NCBI GenBank assembly: GCA_907163375.1
Contig: CAJQUW010003219.1
Span: 124,001 to 188,000, forward strand
From: Prostheceraeus crozeri
Taxonomy: Eukaryota > Platyhelminthes > Polycladida > Euryleptidae
Direction of reading: 5' to 3'
Length of the DNA stretch: 64,000 nt
Of the stretch, positions 13,550 through 22,907 are shown piece by piece; within the stretch, counting starts at the first letter, position 1, and the number at the start of each line of letters is the position of its first letter. The notes under the pieces were generated by a model. It saw nothing but the letters and a program-made list of their open reading frames with translations. It searched no databases and was not told the DNA's origin. The position numbers and the translations under genes were made by a program.

Positions 13550-13712
13550 CTTGGCGTGCTAGCTCGTATCATGTGAATAAGAGTGCTACAATCTTCCGAC
13601 TTATGTAGTGTTCATCTAAATTAGAATCATTCTGATTGGTTGTTGAGGAATTCATTGTTGAAAAACATATAAAAGTCAGAAAATTGAAACACTTCTCATT
13701 CTCATCTATCTC
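13550..13712. promoter_or_regulatory. Promoter region between the twin genes
   Basis: A plus-strand TATA (CATATAAAAG at about 13668-13677) lies 36 nt before the 83-aa ATG. An inverted CCAAT (GATTGGTTG at about 13638) is central. A minus-strand TATA-like TACATAAG serves the 79-aa gene. Confidence 0.6.
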
Positions 13713-13964
13713 ATGATGGAAGGTACATCTCCCGCCTTAGAGATTTTCAACAAAATATTTGAAGTGGTTGACGAGTGGGACGAAGAGCTTGATCTGAAGG
13801 AGACTTGTGATAAAGGCAAGATTGTGCAAGTTGTGTGGAGTAATGGCGATTTTACACCGAAAACAACGCGCGTGAGAAGAGCGCCCAACGCCCCAAAACG
13901 TCCAGGGTGCTACAAAGTGTACAATAACTTAGAGGTTATTCCGCTTGACTTTTCCTCGCTATGA
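13713..13964 (+). CDS. Twin small gene 2 (83 aa), copy A only
   Basis: Intact frame, mirror-image paralogue of 13310-13549: VVDEWDEELD acidic part, K-GKIVQVVW, FTPKTTRVRRAPN, GCYKVYNNLEVIPLDFSSL. The strongest identity is in the second half, so the pair arose by inverted duplication and then diverged at the N-termini. AATAAA follows at about 13985. Confidence 0.6.
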   Translation: MMEGTSPALEIFNKIFEVVDEWDEELDLKETCDKGKIVQVVWSNGDFTPKTTRVRRAPNAPKRPGCYKVYNNLEVIPLDFSSL

Positions 13965-14534
13965 AGTATATGCGCTTCAATTATAAATAAACCTACATAC
14001 TACATGTCTTTGTTTTGCAATGTGCTTATCTAGAAATGGAAATAAATGGAGGAATTTAGATATGGGGTTAGTTAACACATTTATCATCGGTCTACTTTTC
14101 TATCAAAAGAGATCGCACCATTAGAGAAGATAGTGATTTTGTATACGTGTGGTGTAAGAGTGACCTCCCATTTCATCCCCTCATCATTTAGCCTCAATGA
14201 TAGAGGCAGTTCTTAAAAGAACTCATGACTCATTCTCAGATAACGTTCGCAATGGAGAATTTAAAAAGTAACCTGTGGCAGGTAGCTAAGACTCAACCGA
14301 TTGGCGTTCAAAGTGCTACGTTGAGAACTGTGTCAAATGCCCAACATGAGTTGCCACAGAGGTTTTGGTCTAAAATATGACACACTCCCTTGCCACACTT
14401 ATCACTACGATATCATCCGCTGTCTCAAAAGAGATCGCCCACCAACAGAAAGAATTATACCGAAATCCTCCTTAACATGCAACGTTAAAGTTGACTGATA
14501 GAAGATACAACTTTATGATTATATTTTATATTTG
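13965..14534. other. Conserved non-coding block, copy A
   Basis: Counterpart of 39676-40296. No gene. Contains the hairpin AGTTCTTAAAAGAACT (about 14212) and two AAAAGAGATCGC segments (14104 and 14427) of unknown meaning. Confidence 0.5.
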
Positions 14535-14604
14535 TATGATAGATTCAGTCAGACCGAAGTCTGTCCAGGGCAAACCACGTGGAGGTACTATCATATTTTG
14601 CCCC
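14535..14604 (-). ncRNA. HDV-like ribozyme A1 (after the 88-aa gene)
   Basis: Minus strand: P1 GGGGCAA (14604-14598) pairs with TTGCCCT (14573-14567); P2 TATGATAG with CTATCATA (14542-14535); P3 ACC/GGT has loop TCCACGT; P1.1 is GG; P4 is CAGAC-TTCG-GTCTG (14563-14550), an extra-stable UUCG loop. J4/2 is ACTGAAT, with the catalytic-C equivalent at 14548. P4 uses a different base pair from B at one position (A-T for T-A) with pairing kept. Confidence 0.87.
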
Positions 14605-14609
14605 ATGGT

Positions 14610-14625
14610 GGTCTTTAAAAAGACC
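14610..14625 (-). promoter_or_regulatory. Histone-type 3' stem-loop, perfect (A1)
   Basis: GGTCTT-TTTA-AAGACC on the minus strand: a 6-bp stem with a 4-nt loop. Upstream flank is CCAAC, downstream flank ACCAT. It lies 29 nt after the 88-aa stop and 5 nt before the ribozyme cleavage point. It fits the metazoan histone consensus GGYYYU-UHHA-ARRRCC. Confidence 0.8.
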
Positions 14626-14654
14626 GTTGGTTCGTTCTCGGGAAATGAATAGAC

Positions 14655-14921
14655 TTAGGTTTGGCCGATTCCGCTGAGAGAGACTTGTAATCTCTCTATG
14701 TCAGCGGCATCGACCTCCTCTACTATAAGCTGACTATTAGAGGGCGGTATATACCCCCACTCTGTTGAATTGGCATCATCGTCAGTTATTGATGAGCCAA
14801 TTCGAGCAAGGTTGTTATAGACTCGCTGTCGCTCCTCCATCTCTAGAAGCTCAATAATTAAATTTCTCGGTCTAAGCCGAGGCTTGTCAGGAGAGCTGAC
14901 TGTCGTCTTAGGTGTTTTCAT
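14655..14921 (-). CDS. 88-aa element protein of the ribozyme cassette (A)
   Basis: 88 aa, intact; LRPRNLIIELLEMEERQRVY, NNLARIGSS, EWGYIPP, DAADIERLQVSLSGIG. Homologous to B's 40413-40679. It is followed by stem-loop and ribozyme with no AATAAA in between. Confidence 0.65.
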   Translation of the reverse strand: MKTPKTTVSSPDKPRLRPRNLIIELLEMEERQRVYNNLARIGSSITDDDANSTEWGYIPPSNSQLIVEEVDAADIERLQVSLSGIGQT

Positions 14922-15005
14922 GATGGAGTATAGAATGAAAATGAAAGAGAGGCAATGGTTTAATACCCCTCTGATACAAAGACATGACTCAGTCTTTCTA
15001 ATTAT

Positions 15006-15073
15006 GTGATAGATTCAGTCAAACCGAAGTCTGTCCAGGGCAAACCACGAGGAGGTACTATCACTCTTGCTCC
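15006..15073 (-). ncRNA. HDV-like ribozyme A2 (after the coiled-coil gene)
   Basis: P2 GTGATAG pairs with CTATCAC (15012-15006), a compensated change from A1's ATGATAG/CTATCAT. P3 ACC/GGT has loop TCCTCGT; P1.1 is GG; a P4-like hairpin has a TTCG loop; J4/2 is CTGAAT. P1 is slightly imperfect. Confidence 0.75.
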
Positions 15074-15077
15074 GTGT

Positions 15078-15093
15078 GCCTCTTAAAAGAGCC
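15078..15093 (-). promoter_or_regulatory. Histone-type 3' stem-loop (A2)
   Basis: GGCTCT-TTTA-AGAGGC on the minus strand, preceded by CCAAAC and followed by ACAC, then the ribozyme and GCAAGAGTG. The left arm is identical to the classic histone GGCTCT; one inner pair is mismatched. Confidence 0.7.
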
Positions 15094-16271
15094 GTTTGGG
15101 GCGCTCTCGGGATCAAAAGCGATCCTACTGCTAATGTAAAAACTCTGAAAGGAAAAAAACAGGAGATTAGATGCGGTAAGGAAATGATCATGTTGAAGTA
15201 ACTTACTGGGCACTTTCTTCCGGACTTTTCGGACGACGAAGTTCTCAAGCTCGCCGGTGATGTCCATGTTTATGTGGAGACATCGGACTCCGTCGCCCTC
15301 GTAGCAATGCTGCGTCTGATTGGGGTCGCTTGTTATTGTCGGTACATCACACATATTATTTTCGAAGAGGGGAAGATGGACTTCATGCACTCTTCTTTTT
15401 CTACACTTCTCACGCTCATGCAATCGCTCCACTTCAGCCACCAACCCCTTGTTCACACCCTTCACTTCCTCTGTTTCCTTCACCACGCTTCGCATTCGAT
15501 CTATCTCATCATCCTTCCTCAACAAATTCGCCTGCAGACTACTCACCAAACTTGCTTTCTTCATCAGCTCACTCCTTTCCGCCATCCACTCTTTATCCTT
15601 CTGCCTCATACTTTCCAACTCTTCTCTCGTCACCTTATACCCTTCAGCCTTCGCAGTCAACTTCTCATTCTGAATCACTAGTACTTTATTCTTCTCCTCA
15701 ACCGCCCTCAATCGATCCTTCATCCTTACATATTCATCCCTCGTGTTCCCTTCATCCCTCCGAGGCGATGATGCCGCCAACGGCTTACCCACTTCCTTTC
15801 CCTCATCCTTTTTCTTCTCCTGAAGATCACCAATGTTCCCAAACAATTCCTCCAACACGTCATCCAAATCAACATCAACATCAGGCTTCTTGATGTCACC
15901 TCTCAACTCCACTTCTTCCTCACTGAAACCCTCATCAGTCGCCTTAGTAACACCTTTCTTCCCCACAGCACCCTCAATCGTCGCCACTGCCACTCTTACC
16001 TTTTCCATATCTAGTAAAACTCCCTCAAACCAAGACTCCTGCATTAAACCCCTGCATACTAATATTGCCACTAGGGCACTGGCTATGGTTCCTCTACATC
16101 ACTCCCATCCTCACATACCGCTCTATGATGCATACACACCCTCAACAACACTTTCCTCACATGCTCGCCCACCGTCCCCTCATTAATGTGCTTTTTGAGC
16201 TCGCTGCCTCTTGCAATACGGCCACAGCTACACTTGCCGATAAGCATTCGTGCATTGATCATCTTAGTCAT
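15094..16271 (-). CDS. Coiled-coil protein with N-terminal Cys motif, version A
   Basis: The start is inferred at ATG 16271, 10 nt after the acceptor CTATCTTTACAG; the N-terminus MTKMINARMLIGKCSCGR leads into a short frame that the main frame follows. The main part has an acidic linker (DVDVDLDDVLEELFGN) and then about 130 residues of heptad coiled coil (LRAVEEKNKVLVIQNEKL ...). Near the C-terminus VHEVHLPLFENN and YEGDGVRCLHINMDI match version C (LHIPVIKSR, YDGAMAVMRCLHLSI). A short intron (15144-15206) lies near the end. Could be a scaffold protein; function unknown. How the N-terminal piece connects is unclear. Confidence 0.55.
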
Positions 16272-16281
16272 AGTGACGATT

Positions 16282-16953
16282 CTGTAAAGATAGGGGAAAA
16301 AATTTGATAGCAAGTGTTTATAGGATACTACTTGCTGATATGCATTGAAAGATTAAGTCCAAAAACATTTGATAGCAGTCGTCTAGGCGTTAGGCTCTTG
16401 AATCCCTTACAGGCATTTTTCAGAAGGGATGTTATCCCAGCTCCAAGGCCTCGACCCACAAATCCAACCTCGAGTGGACAGAGCGTGGGTCACGTCAGTG
16501 TGTTCGTATCCGGGCCACGATTTTGACATGGAAACCGGAGGAGTTATTTGCAAGAGGAAACGTCCCAAGTCGCGGAGACTCATAAACGACTGCTTTTTAT
16601 TCAAAAACTTTAATCATCATCATCAAATACGAATTTAAATTTTTCAGCATTTTAGTACTATTCATAAAACGTTTATAAGTAATCTGTCACCTACAGCACA
16701 TCATGAGCTGTCAAACGTTTTTTGAACTAAGTCTAAAGGACTTGTAGAAGCAAAGTTATAGCCGTTTGAAGATTTCGGCCTGCTATCATCAAATGGTCAG
16801 TCATGCTATACTGACTAACCTGTAAGTCTGACTCCTTAGCTGATATCAGCAATGAAAAGTCAGAAGTCCGATATCGGACCTCAAGAGAAACGACTTACCT
16901 GTAGTCAGTTTCTCAACTTAGTGAGATTCCTCTCCCGAACTCGTACTTATATA
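16282..16953 (-). promoter_or_regulatory. Leader intron and TATA promoter of the coiled-coil gene (A)
   Basis: TATATAAG (minus strand) at 16953-16946, donor CTACAG|GTAAGTCG at 16898, acceptor at 16282. The intron holds CTCCAAGGCCTCGACCCACA and the palindrome GCTGATATCAGC (about 16840-16851), both shared with B and C. Confidence 0.6.
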
Positions 16954-17035
16954 TCCTGTGAATATGCAATCGATAAGAGGGGGGTCAGACATTGGTTATC
17001 CAAAATTTGACGCTGAATACAAATCTTGTTTTATT

Positions 17036-17993
17036 TTTCTCGTCCGATGCTTCGTTCGCCCGCTGGAGTCCAAAACACAAAACTCAACCTCTGACGGCTC
17101 TCTAACATGGCCAAAAGTCTCAATGTCACTCTCAAGCCTCAGCAATGAAAGATAGGGCAAAACTGTGCTTTAGAATGAATTTGTGGCACTCTTAGCTTTC
17201 AAACGAGCTATTGCACGACTCTCCACTATTTCTAGAACCAAAGTTGGAAGATCGCTGCCGAGGGAGGGTCGAAGTTCTTCGTTGTTTGGCCTACGACTTT
17301 GAAAACAATTTCCCTAGACCCAAAATTGGCCAAAAAGTCCAAATCCGCCGTCCATTTTCACATACGAGGCTTCGTTTAGCCGCTACAGAGCAAAACTGAC
17401 CAATTCAACCTCTGACGGCGCTCTAACATGGCCAAAAGTCTCAATGTCACTCCCAAGCCTCAGAAATGAAAGATAGGGCAAAACTGTGCTTTCCAATGAA
17501 TTTGTGGCACTCTTAGCTTTCAAACGAGCTATTGCACGACTCTCTACCATTTCTAGAACCAAAGTTGGAAGATCGCTGCCGAGGGGGGAGGGAGGGAGGT
17601 CGAAGTTCTTCATTTTTAGCCCTATGACGCTGGAAACCACTCTACTAGACCCAAAATTGGCCAAAAAGTCCAAATCCACCGTCCATTTTCACGTACGAGG
17701 CTTCGTTTCGCCGCTACAGCCACTTTCTCACTCAAAAACACGCAAAAAACACACCTAAACCACACCTACACCCAAGAAACACAACATGTCGACCCAGAAT
17801 TTCATCAGGAAACCAAATCTAAACACAAAATAAACCTACAACCATCCCTACACACCAAAAACAAAGAACGCCACCCAAGAACAACCACGACGGTCGACCA
17901 AGACACACCCGGCCGGTCGACCCAGAATCACACCAACCCAACTCGCGCTCCAGAGGGGGGCGCTGTGCGCAGTTGGGAGGATTCCTTACTACT
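17036..17993. repeat. Right TIR of copy A with internal tandem units
   Basis: Contains two units about 320 bp apart (CTCTGACGG at 17090 and 17411), each with a TTTCAAACGAGCTATTGCAC motif that recurs in the TIRs of B and C, and each followed by a G-rich tract. Ends at 17993 with CTTACTACT. The outer 80 bp differ from those of B and C. Confidence 0.8.
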
Positions 17994-18922
17994 CACGATT
18001 TGATGTAGTATCAAAATTATATTCCCTATTGCATTGCTTCTTGAAAAATACATGCTTATAGATGCAAAATTATACGGACCCCAGTGGCCATGCAGTGCTC
18101 ATCCTCATCAAAAATTCTAATCTCTGTGCTGAACCCTGCTAATTCGGGTAATTTGTTTCGGAATCCCGTAATCATAATTTTTCGGATCCCGAAATTCCGG
18201 GAATGAGTTTTATAATCCCGAAATTCCCGGGGGGTTAGAAAAGTATCCGGATTTGAAATCCCTCGCAAAAGTTCTCGTGAATCTTGATCAATCAATTTGA
18301 TCAATTCATTTGATCATTCAGCGTGTGCGATTATCCGTGAAATTCTGAAGTTTGACTTTTTCTTCTCATTGACTGCGAAATCTTTTCGATCTATTTATCG
18401 GAAAATATTCATGTCAGCACCAGTCAGCTTCTGACAAGACGGTGTGAATAAAATGCTATCGTTTGTCAACAATCCCTTGTCGGCCGATCAAAGGGCTGCT
18501 TCACACATGCGACGTTTTGCAGCGGGGAAGTCGCGCGGTTGTTTGTTTAACATTACAGTCTATGGAGTCTTTCACACATGTCGTGCGTTTTCATTTTGCT
18601 GCGAGTAAATCGGGCGATTTTGGCTTTTGACCTACAAATGATCTTTGACATCATCTCGAACTAAGAACATGTCTGAGTTCAGACTGATGTGGCGATCAAG
18701 ACGCGCTCCGAATTGTTAATTTTCGTCAAGTAGAACCGATTTTATCTGGAATGATATCTTTTATTTCCAAAGTGTTGATGTTCTCGAACTTCGTGTAGAT
18801 CAATCAATGCTGTAGCCAATGCTCATGCTAGCGACAATGACTGAAGTCAATCATCGTCACCAATTTTTATTTTGACTTCGTTCTCAGCCGTCAGTGGTCA
18901 GATTTCAGTGATCCACACACCA
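17994..18922. other. Spacer between copies A and B, first part
   Basis: No gene seen. At about 18130-18245 there are nested palindromic repeats built on CCCGAAATTCCCGGG-type units, likely transposon-end debris. From about 18490 a non-coding stretch begins that has a diverged second copy at 21060-21480. Confidence 0.6.
18490..18918 (+). repeat. Diverged direct duplicate, unit 1
   Basis: Matches 21066-21490 along its length: shared stretches include TTCTCAGCCGTCAGTG, TCCAAAGTGTTGA and GTCACCAATTT. The match resumes after the hAT-like insertion at about 20945, so the insertion interrupts unit 1. No coding frame is conserved between the units. Confidence 0.75.
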
Positions 18923-18926
18923 AACT

Positions 18927-20936
18927 CAGAGTTGGAAGTGGGTCATGGGTCAGGTGGGTCAGGTGGGTTAGGTGGGTCACAAAATCGCGTGGGTCACGTG
19001 GGTCGTGGGTCAGACTTCGTTAACCCACTTCCAACCAGTTTGACCCATGATAGATTTGACAATCTCAAATACAGTAAACTTCATTTATTCGCATTCTTGT
19101 CATTCATGAAAAATGATTAAGTCAGTGTCACTGAAAGGGGTGTTGGATGCACAGTCAAAATATATAACACTATTGACTTTCACACGCCTCATACAGTTTC
19201 GAAAGGGGGCGGAATTCACACAAATTGAAGGCTCGAAGACAATTGCTGCTGTCTGCTGAGAGATGTTGGTTGGTGGAGAGAAGTTGTTTGAGTACAATGG
19301 TGTAGGCTCAATTCTCTGTCGCTATGTCACGATACCCAATGGTGTGTGACCTTGATTTCAGAAATACAACTGCTGAAGAAGCCAGGTATTCAGAGGTTTT
19401 ATTCATCTTGAAAATTTTCTTGCAATGCCAGATGACCTTCATTTTGCTTGTTTCGTTTGATTTTGTTGGTCTTTCGTAGAAAATATCCTCTGGTAGAGAT
19501 TGGCATGGTAAATCTCTGGTAAAGATTGAACAGAACCTAAATATTTTCGAAATATGTAAGAGATCAAAATATGTTGATAATATACATGCTTCATGTCTAA
19601 AGTATTTGGCCGTTCAATCTACTTTCGCATCGTACATGTTTCATGCATCTCATTGCTTATTCGATACATGATAATCTGCAATACGCTAATTCTTAAGGTC
19701 ATTGATATAGACTTTTCCTTTTCACACAGACTTATTACGGCAGAGCTCTGTGAGGAGATATTTCTTGACACTTCGCATCAATAAAAAGTTTCGTATTGAT
19801 ATTTGATTTGGCATCAATAAAAATAGGAATACTTACATGATGTCACTACTGATTGCTATCATAACGTACCCGTACATGTAGCGCCACTCAAATATATCAT
19901 TTCATTTATATGTGCATTGCAAGCTAATTCATGAATTATAATCTTTTCCTCGTGCAATTTTCTATTCACGCGTTACGCGTGCTTACTCCATTTGCTTTTC
20001 AATGGATGTCATTCTTACATCAAATATACAACTTTCTACTTAAATCTAACATTATCAGAAGTTAATGAAATTTGAATCGATTGCATTCAGAAGCAACAAA
20101 ATATTAGTTTGACGATTTCTCTGGGATAATTTTCACACATGTAGTATCTAACATAGTAAATGCATGAATAAATGATTTAAGGCTACTGCAATCTAATTTT
20201 AAATTTCATTTGATTAAGGAATGCAAAATTTGAAATTCAGTCTGTAGGGCCCTTAACTTAACTAATCATCTCTCTACGAGTTAAATAGGTAGCACTAAAA
20301 AGGATAGTCAAGAATTATAACAAGAAACAGAGTCGTTTAAATTTTCTTAGAACCTTAGGCATTTGTGGTGCATGAACTTTGATTATAAGATAATTAGGAT
20401 GAGGTTACATGTCTATGATAGTAATAATAAGCACTATATTGAAGAAATAAAAATCAGAACCTACATGAGTAGTACTTTTACGGATGATAAAATGTCACTG
20501 CTTCGCATTATACAATTTGCAGGCAAAAGGAACAGACGATTTAGAATGTTTAACGGTTGAACAATAAGGAAGACTATAATGCCCTGTAACAGGTAGTTTG
20601 CTTGGTAAAAGATGATGCAGCGCATGATCCATGGAATTCACACTTTCTGAAATGTCTCAGCATCAAAGTTTCACGACGAGAATTCAGTTATTCGACAGAA
20701 TTATCATGTGACAAGTGATATGATACATTTGAATCTTCACAACAAATCTTAACAACAATTTTGATACTACGAGGCCTCTAACTAGATCTAAAACCTTGAA
20801 TGAAAATGAAACTAAAGATGATACCTTGCCACCCTTGCAGCATGTGGGTCAGGTGGGTCGTGGGTCATGTTTTCGTGAAAAGTCGGTGGGTCAGGTGGGT
20901 CGTGGGTCAAGTTTCGTTGACCCACTTCCAACTCTT
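18927..20936. mobile_element. Non-autonomous hAT-like DNA transposon
   Basis: Ends are CAGAGTTGGAAGTGGGTCA on the left and TGACCCACTTCCAACTCTT on the right, inverted copies differing at the last base. They are flanked by the perfect 8-bp target duplication ACCAAACT (18919-18926 and 20937-20944). The 5'-CAGAG tip and 8-bp TSD are typical of the hAT superfamily. Both subterminal regions carry GTGGGTCA tandem arrays (about 18937-19022 and 20843-20911). No transposase frame exists inside, so it must have been moved by a related element. The 2010-bp interior holds only short random frames. Confidence 0.85.
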
Positions 20937-21059
20937 ACCAAACTGATCCCCAGAGCATGAAGAACTTGATGGTGTTGATGGCGTCTGCCATGGAGAGAAA
21001 TTCTTGCCTTCGCAATCCCCTTTCCGTGGAACAATGGCCAACAGAGACAATTGAAAGCT

Positions 21060-21550
21060 ATGTCCATCGAAGACAATAGCATTGTCGCGCGGATGCCAGG
21101 GTAACATTGCAGCCTATGGAGCTTTTTACACATGTCGCGCGTTTTAAAAGCGGATAAATAGTCGCAAGAATTCTTCTGGAAATCATGCGATTTTGAGGCA
21201 ATTTTGGGTTTTGACCGACCAACGATCTAGAACATAGCGTAAATCTGAGCACATTTCTGAGTGCATATGCTACGATGATTAAAGCGCATTCCGAATTTCT
21301 AAATTTCCTTCAGCAGAACCGATTCTATCACAAATAATACATTTGAAGTTCCAAAGTGTTGAGGTTATTGACCTTCGCATACGTCAAACAATAGTGCCTT
21401 ACATGTTCGTGCAATCGACGATGAATGAAGTCAGTCCATGTCACCAATTTACATTTCGACTTCGTTCTCAGCCGTCAGTGCTCGGATTTTGGTGATTTAC
21501 ACATCGAAATGATTCCCAGAATGTGAAGAAGTTGATGCCTCACATGGCTT
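21060..21550 (+). repeat. Diverged direct duplicate, unit 2
   Basis: Second copy of the stretch at 18490-18918, uninterrupted here. Its distal part (AATGATTCCCAGA to GATGCC) matches the sequence that follows the hAT-like element, which fixes the insertion point of that element independently of its TSD. Confidence 0.75.
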
Positions 21551-21562
21551 TCGCCAGGAATG

Positions 21563-21645
21563 CGGAGTCGGAGTCCTGGACTCCTATCATTCTTGCTGGA
21601 GTCGGAGTCCTATCAAATGATACGACTCCGGACTCCGGCCTATAA
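21563..21645. repeat. GGAGTC-type palindromic repeat
   Basis: Alternating GGAGTCGGAGTCC and GACTCCGGACTCC motifs form an inverted array of about 80 bp. Similar arrays occur at ends of small DNA transposons, but no element boundaries or target duplication could be defined. The rest of 20945-21866 has no gene. Confidence 0.5.
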
Positions 21646-21866
21646 CTGGACCCGAAATATAATACAAGCAAATTATTTATCCTCGTGCATAGCTGTCACT
21701 GTCTTGATGTCAACTTTCTCCGTCAAACAAAAGTACAGAGACACTGCTGCATGCAAAGCTTGCAATAGTTGAGGGAATGAATCATGATAGTGAAAAAAGG
21801 ATTGTCTTTTCACTCGGTGATTTAGTAGAGAAGACAAGCCTTCCTAGCCTCGATCACACCTACGCG

Positions 21867-22752
21867 AGTAGTAAGTAAAACTCCACCACTGGACCGCGCA
21901 AGATGGCCGCCGTCGCTGACGTCCCCCCCCCTCCTGTCAGTCGAGTCGGTCGTGGTGTGCCGCCGTGTTGCTTCGAGTCTGACGTCCCCCCCTCTGGCCG
22001 GCCGTCGTAGCGCGAGGTGGTGTGTGATGCGCTCTCCAGGTTGGCGTGGTGTGCCCGCCAGGTTGGGAGGGTGGACTGTCGTAGCTCACCTGAAAAAATC
22101 CTAAGTGTCAGAGTGGCTTTGTATGGGTAAAATTTTGAAAATTTTCCAAAGTGTGGCATTTCGAACTTTACCAAAACATTTTTCATCAAATTTCGCTGAC
22201 CCCCCCCCCCGACAGCAATCTTCTAACTTTGGTTCTAGTAGACGGATTTTGTCTTACAGCTACTCGTTTGAAACAGGAGAAAAAACTGCTCGGTGAGATT
22301 TTTGTCGCGAGTCAATCAGACCAGCCGTTCAAAAGTTAGAGCTGTTGCAAGATTTTAGGTCGGAGCTCACCTGAAGAAATCCTAACTGTCAGAGTGGCTT
22401 TGTGTGGGCAAAATTTTGAAAATTTTCAAAAGTGTCGCATTTCGACCTGGGACCTTTACCATAACAGTTTCCATCAAATTTCACCGACCTCCCCCCCCCT
22501 CGGCACCGATCTTCCAACTTTGCTTCTAGTGGACGGATTTTGTCGTGCAATAGCTCGTTTGAAAGCTAAGAGTAAGACAAATTCACTGAAAAGAACGGCT
22601 TGTTCCTATCTGTCTTCGTTTAGATGTGAGACGCCATTTAAGATTTTGGGAGATTGGCGAAAAACGACAGAGTTAGAATTTCCCAAGAAACAGCTCCAGC
22701 GGGCGAATGAAGACTCGGATTGGTAAACGGAGGCCAGATGTGGAATCAGCTT
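21867..22752. repeat. Left TIR of copy B
   Basis: Inverted relative to 42940-43625: the first 45 nt and the stretch 22570-22680 pair with the right end in reverse complement. Holds two tandem units about 280 bp apart (AGCTCACCTGAA at 22083 and 22364), each with a long C tract. The inner edge is placed where similarity to the inverse of the other copies' right TIRs fades. Confidence 0.85.
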
Positions 22753-22763
22753 GATGTTATTGT

Positions 22764-22811
22764 CCAATGAGGATCGTCATCCAATGGGAATCAAGCATTT
22801 CTTTATAAATA
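22764..22811 (+). promoter_or_regulatory. CCAAT/CCAAT/TATA promoter of the first gene of copy B
   Basis: Two direct CCAAT boxes (22764-22768 and 22781-22785) are followed by TATAAATA at 22804-22811, about 97 nt before the ATG. The double-CCAAT plus TATA layout resembles histone-gene promoters. Missing in C with the left end. Confidence 0.75.
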
Positions 22812-22907
22812 GCGAGCTTTCCACAGTGAGAATCATTCCATCATTGAATCACACGAGTGACGGACGCACATTTTCTCTCTCTCTCTCTATTCTATTATCC
22901 AACTAAA

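Larger units (their letters stand above)
1..17993 (+). mobile_element. Polinton/Maverick copy A, right-hand part (left end outside the window)
   Basis: The gene order from the end of the ATPase-downstream gene through integrase, capsid, protease, TBP-like, polymerase and terminal cassettes matches copies B and C. The right end is set by the shared terminus CTTACTACT at 17993, the inverse of the AGTAGTAAG that starts copy B. It is the oldest copy, clearly diverged from B and C and broken in most long genes (several dozen breaks by impression). It carries two small genes (13310-13964) that B and C lack. Confidence 0.93.

Noticed and set aside
14098-14470. Plus-strand histone-like 3' signals (AAAAGAGATCGC, then CAGAAAGAATT)
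   Set aside because: They recall a histone downstream element, but the stems are poor and not kept in B and C; the nearby plus-strand genes have AATAAA signals.
14535-14604. Reading the cassette as a plus-strand RNA (for example a riboswitch or U1-like RNA)
   Set aside because: Stems pair on either strand, but only the minus strand gives the HDV-like order with G-starting P1, the UCC-containing L3 and the J4/2 cytosine, and it is co-linear with the gene just upstream.
15274-16186. Long overlapping plus-strand open frames
   Set aside because: They are antisense to the coiled-coil gene; their S/T/H/P-rich composition is the mirror of a K/E-rich coiled coil.
17036-17750. Regular repeats resembling a CRISPR-like array
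   Set aside because: Units of about 320 bp within a TIR, in a eukaryote, without short equal spacers; they are TIR tandem units.
18937-19022. GTGGGTCA repeats as telomeric or interstitial telomere sequence
   Set aside because: The repeats are extensions of the hAT-like TIR and occur at both of its ends.
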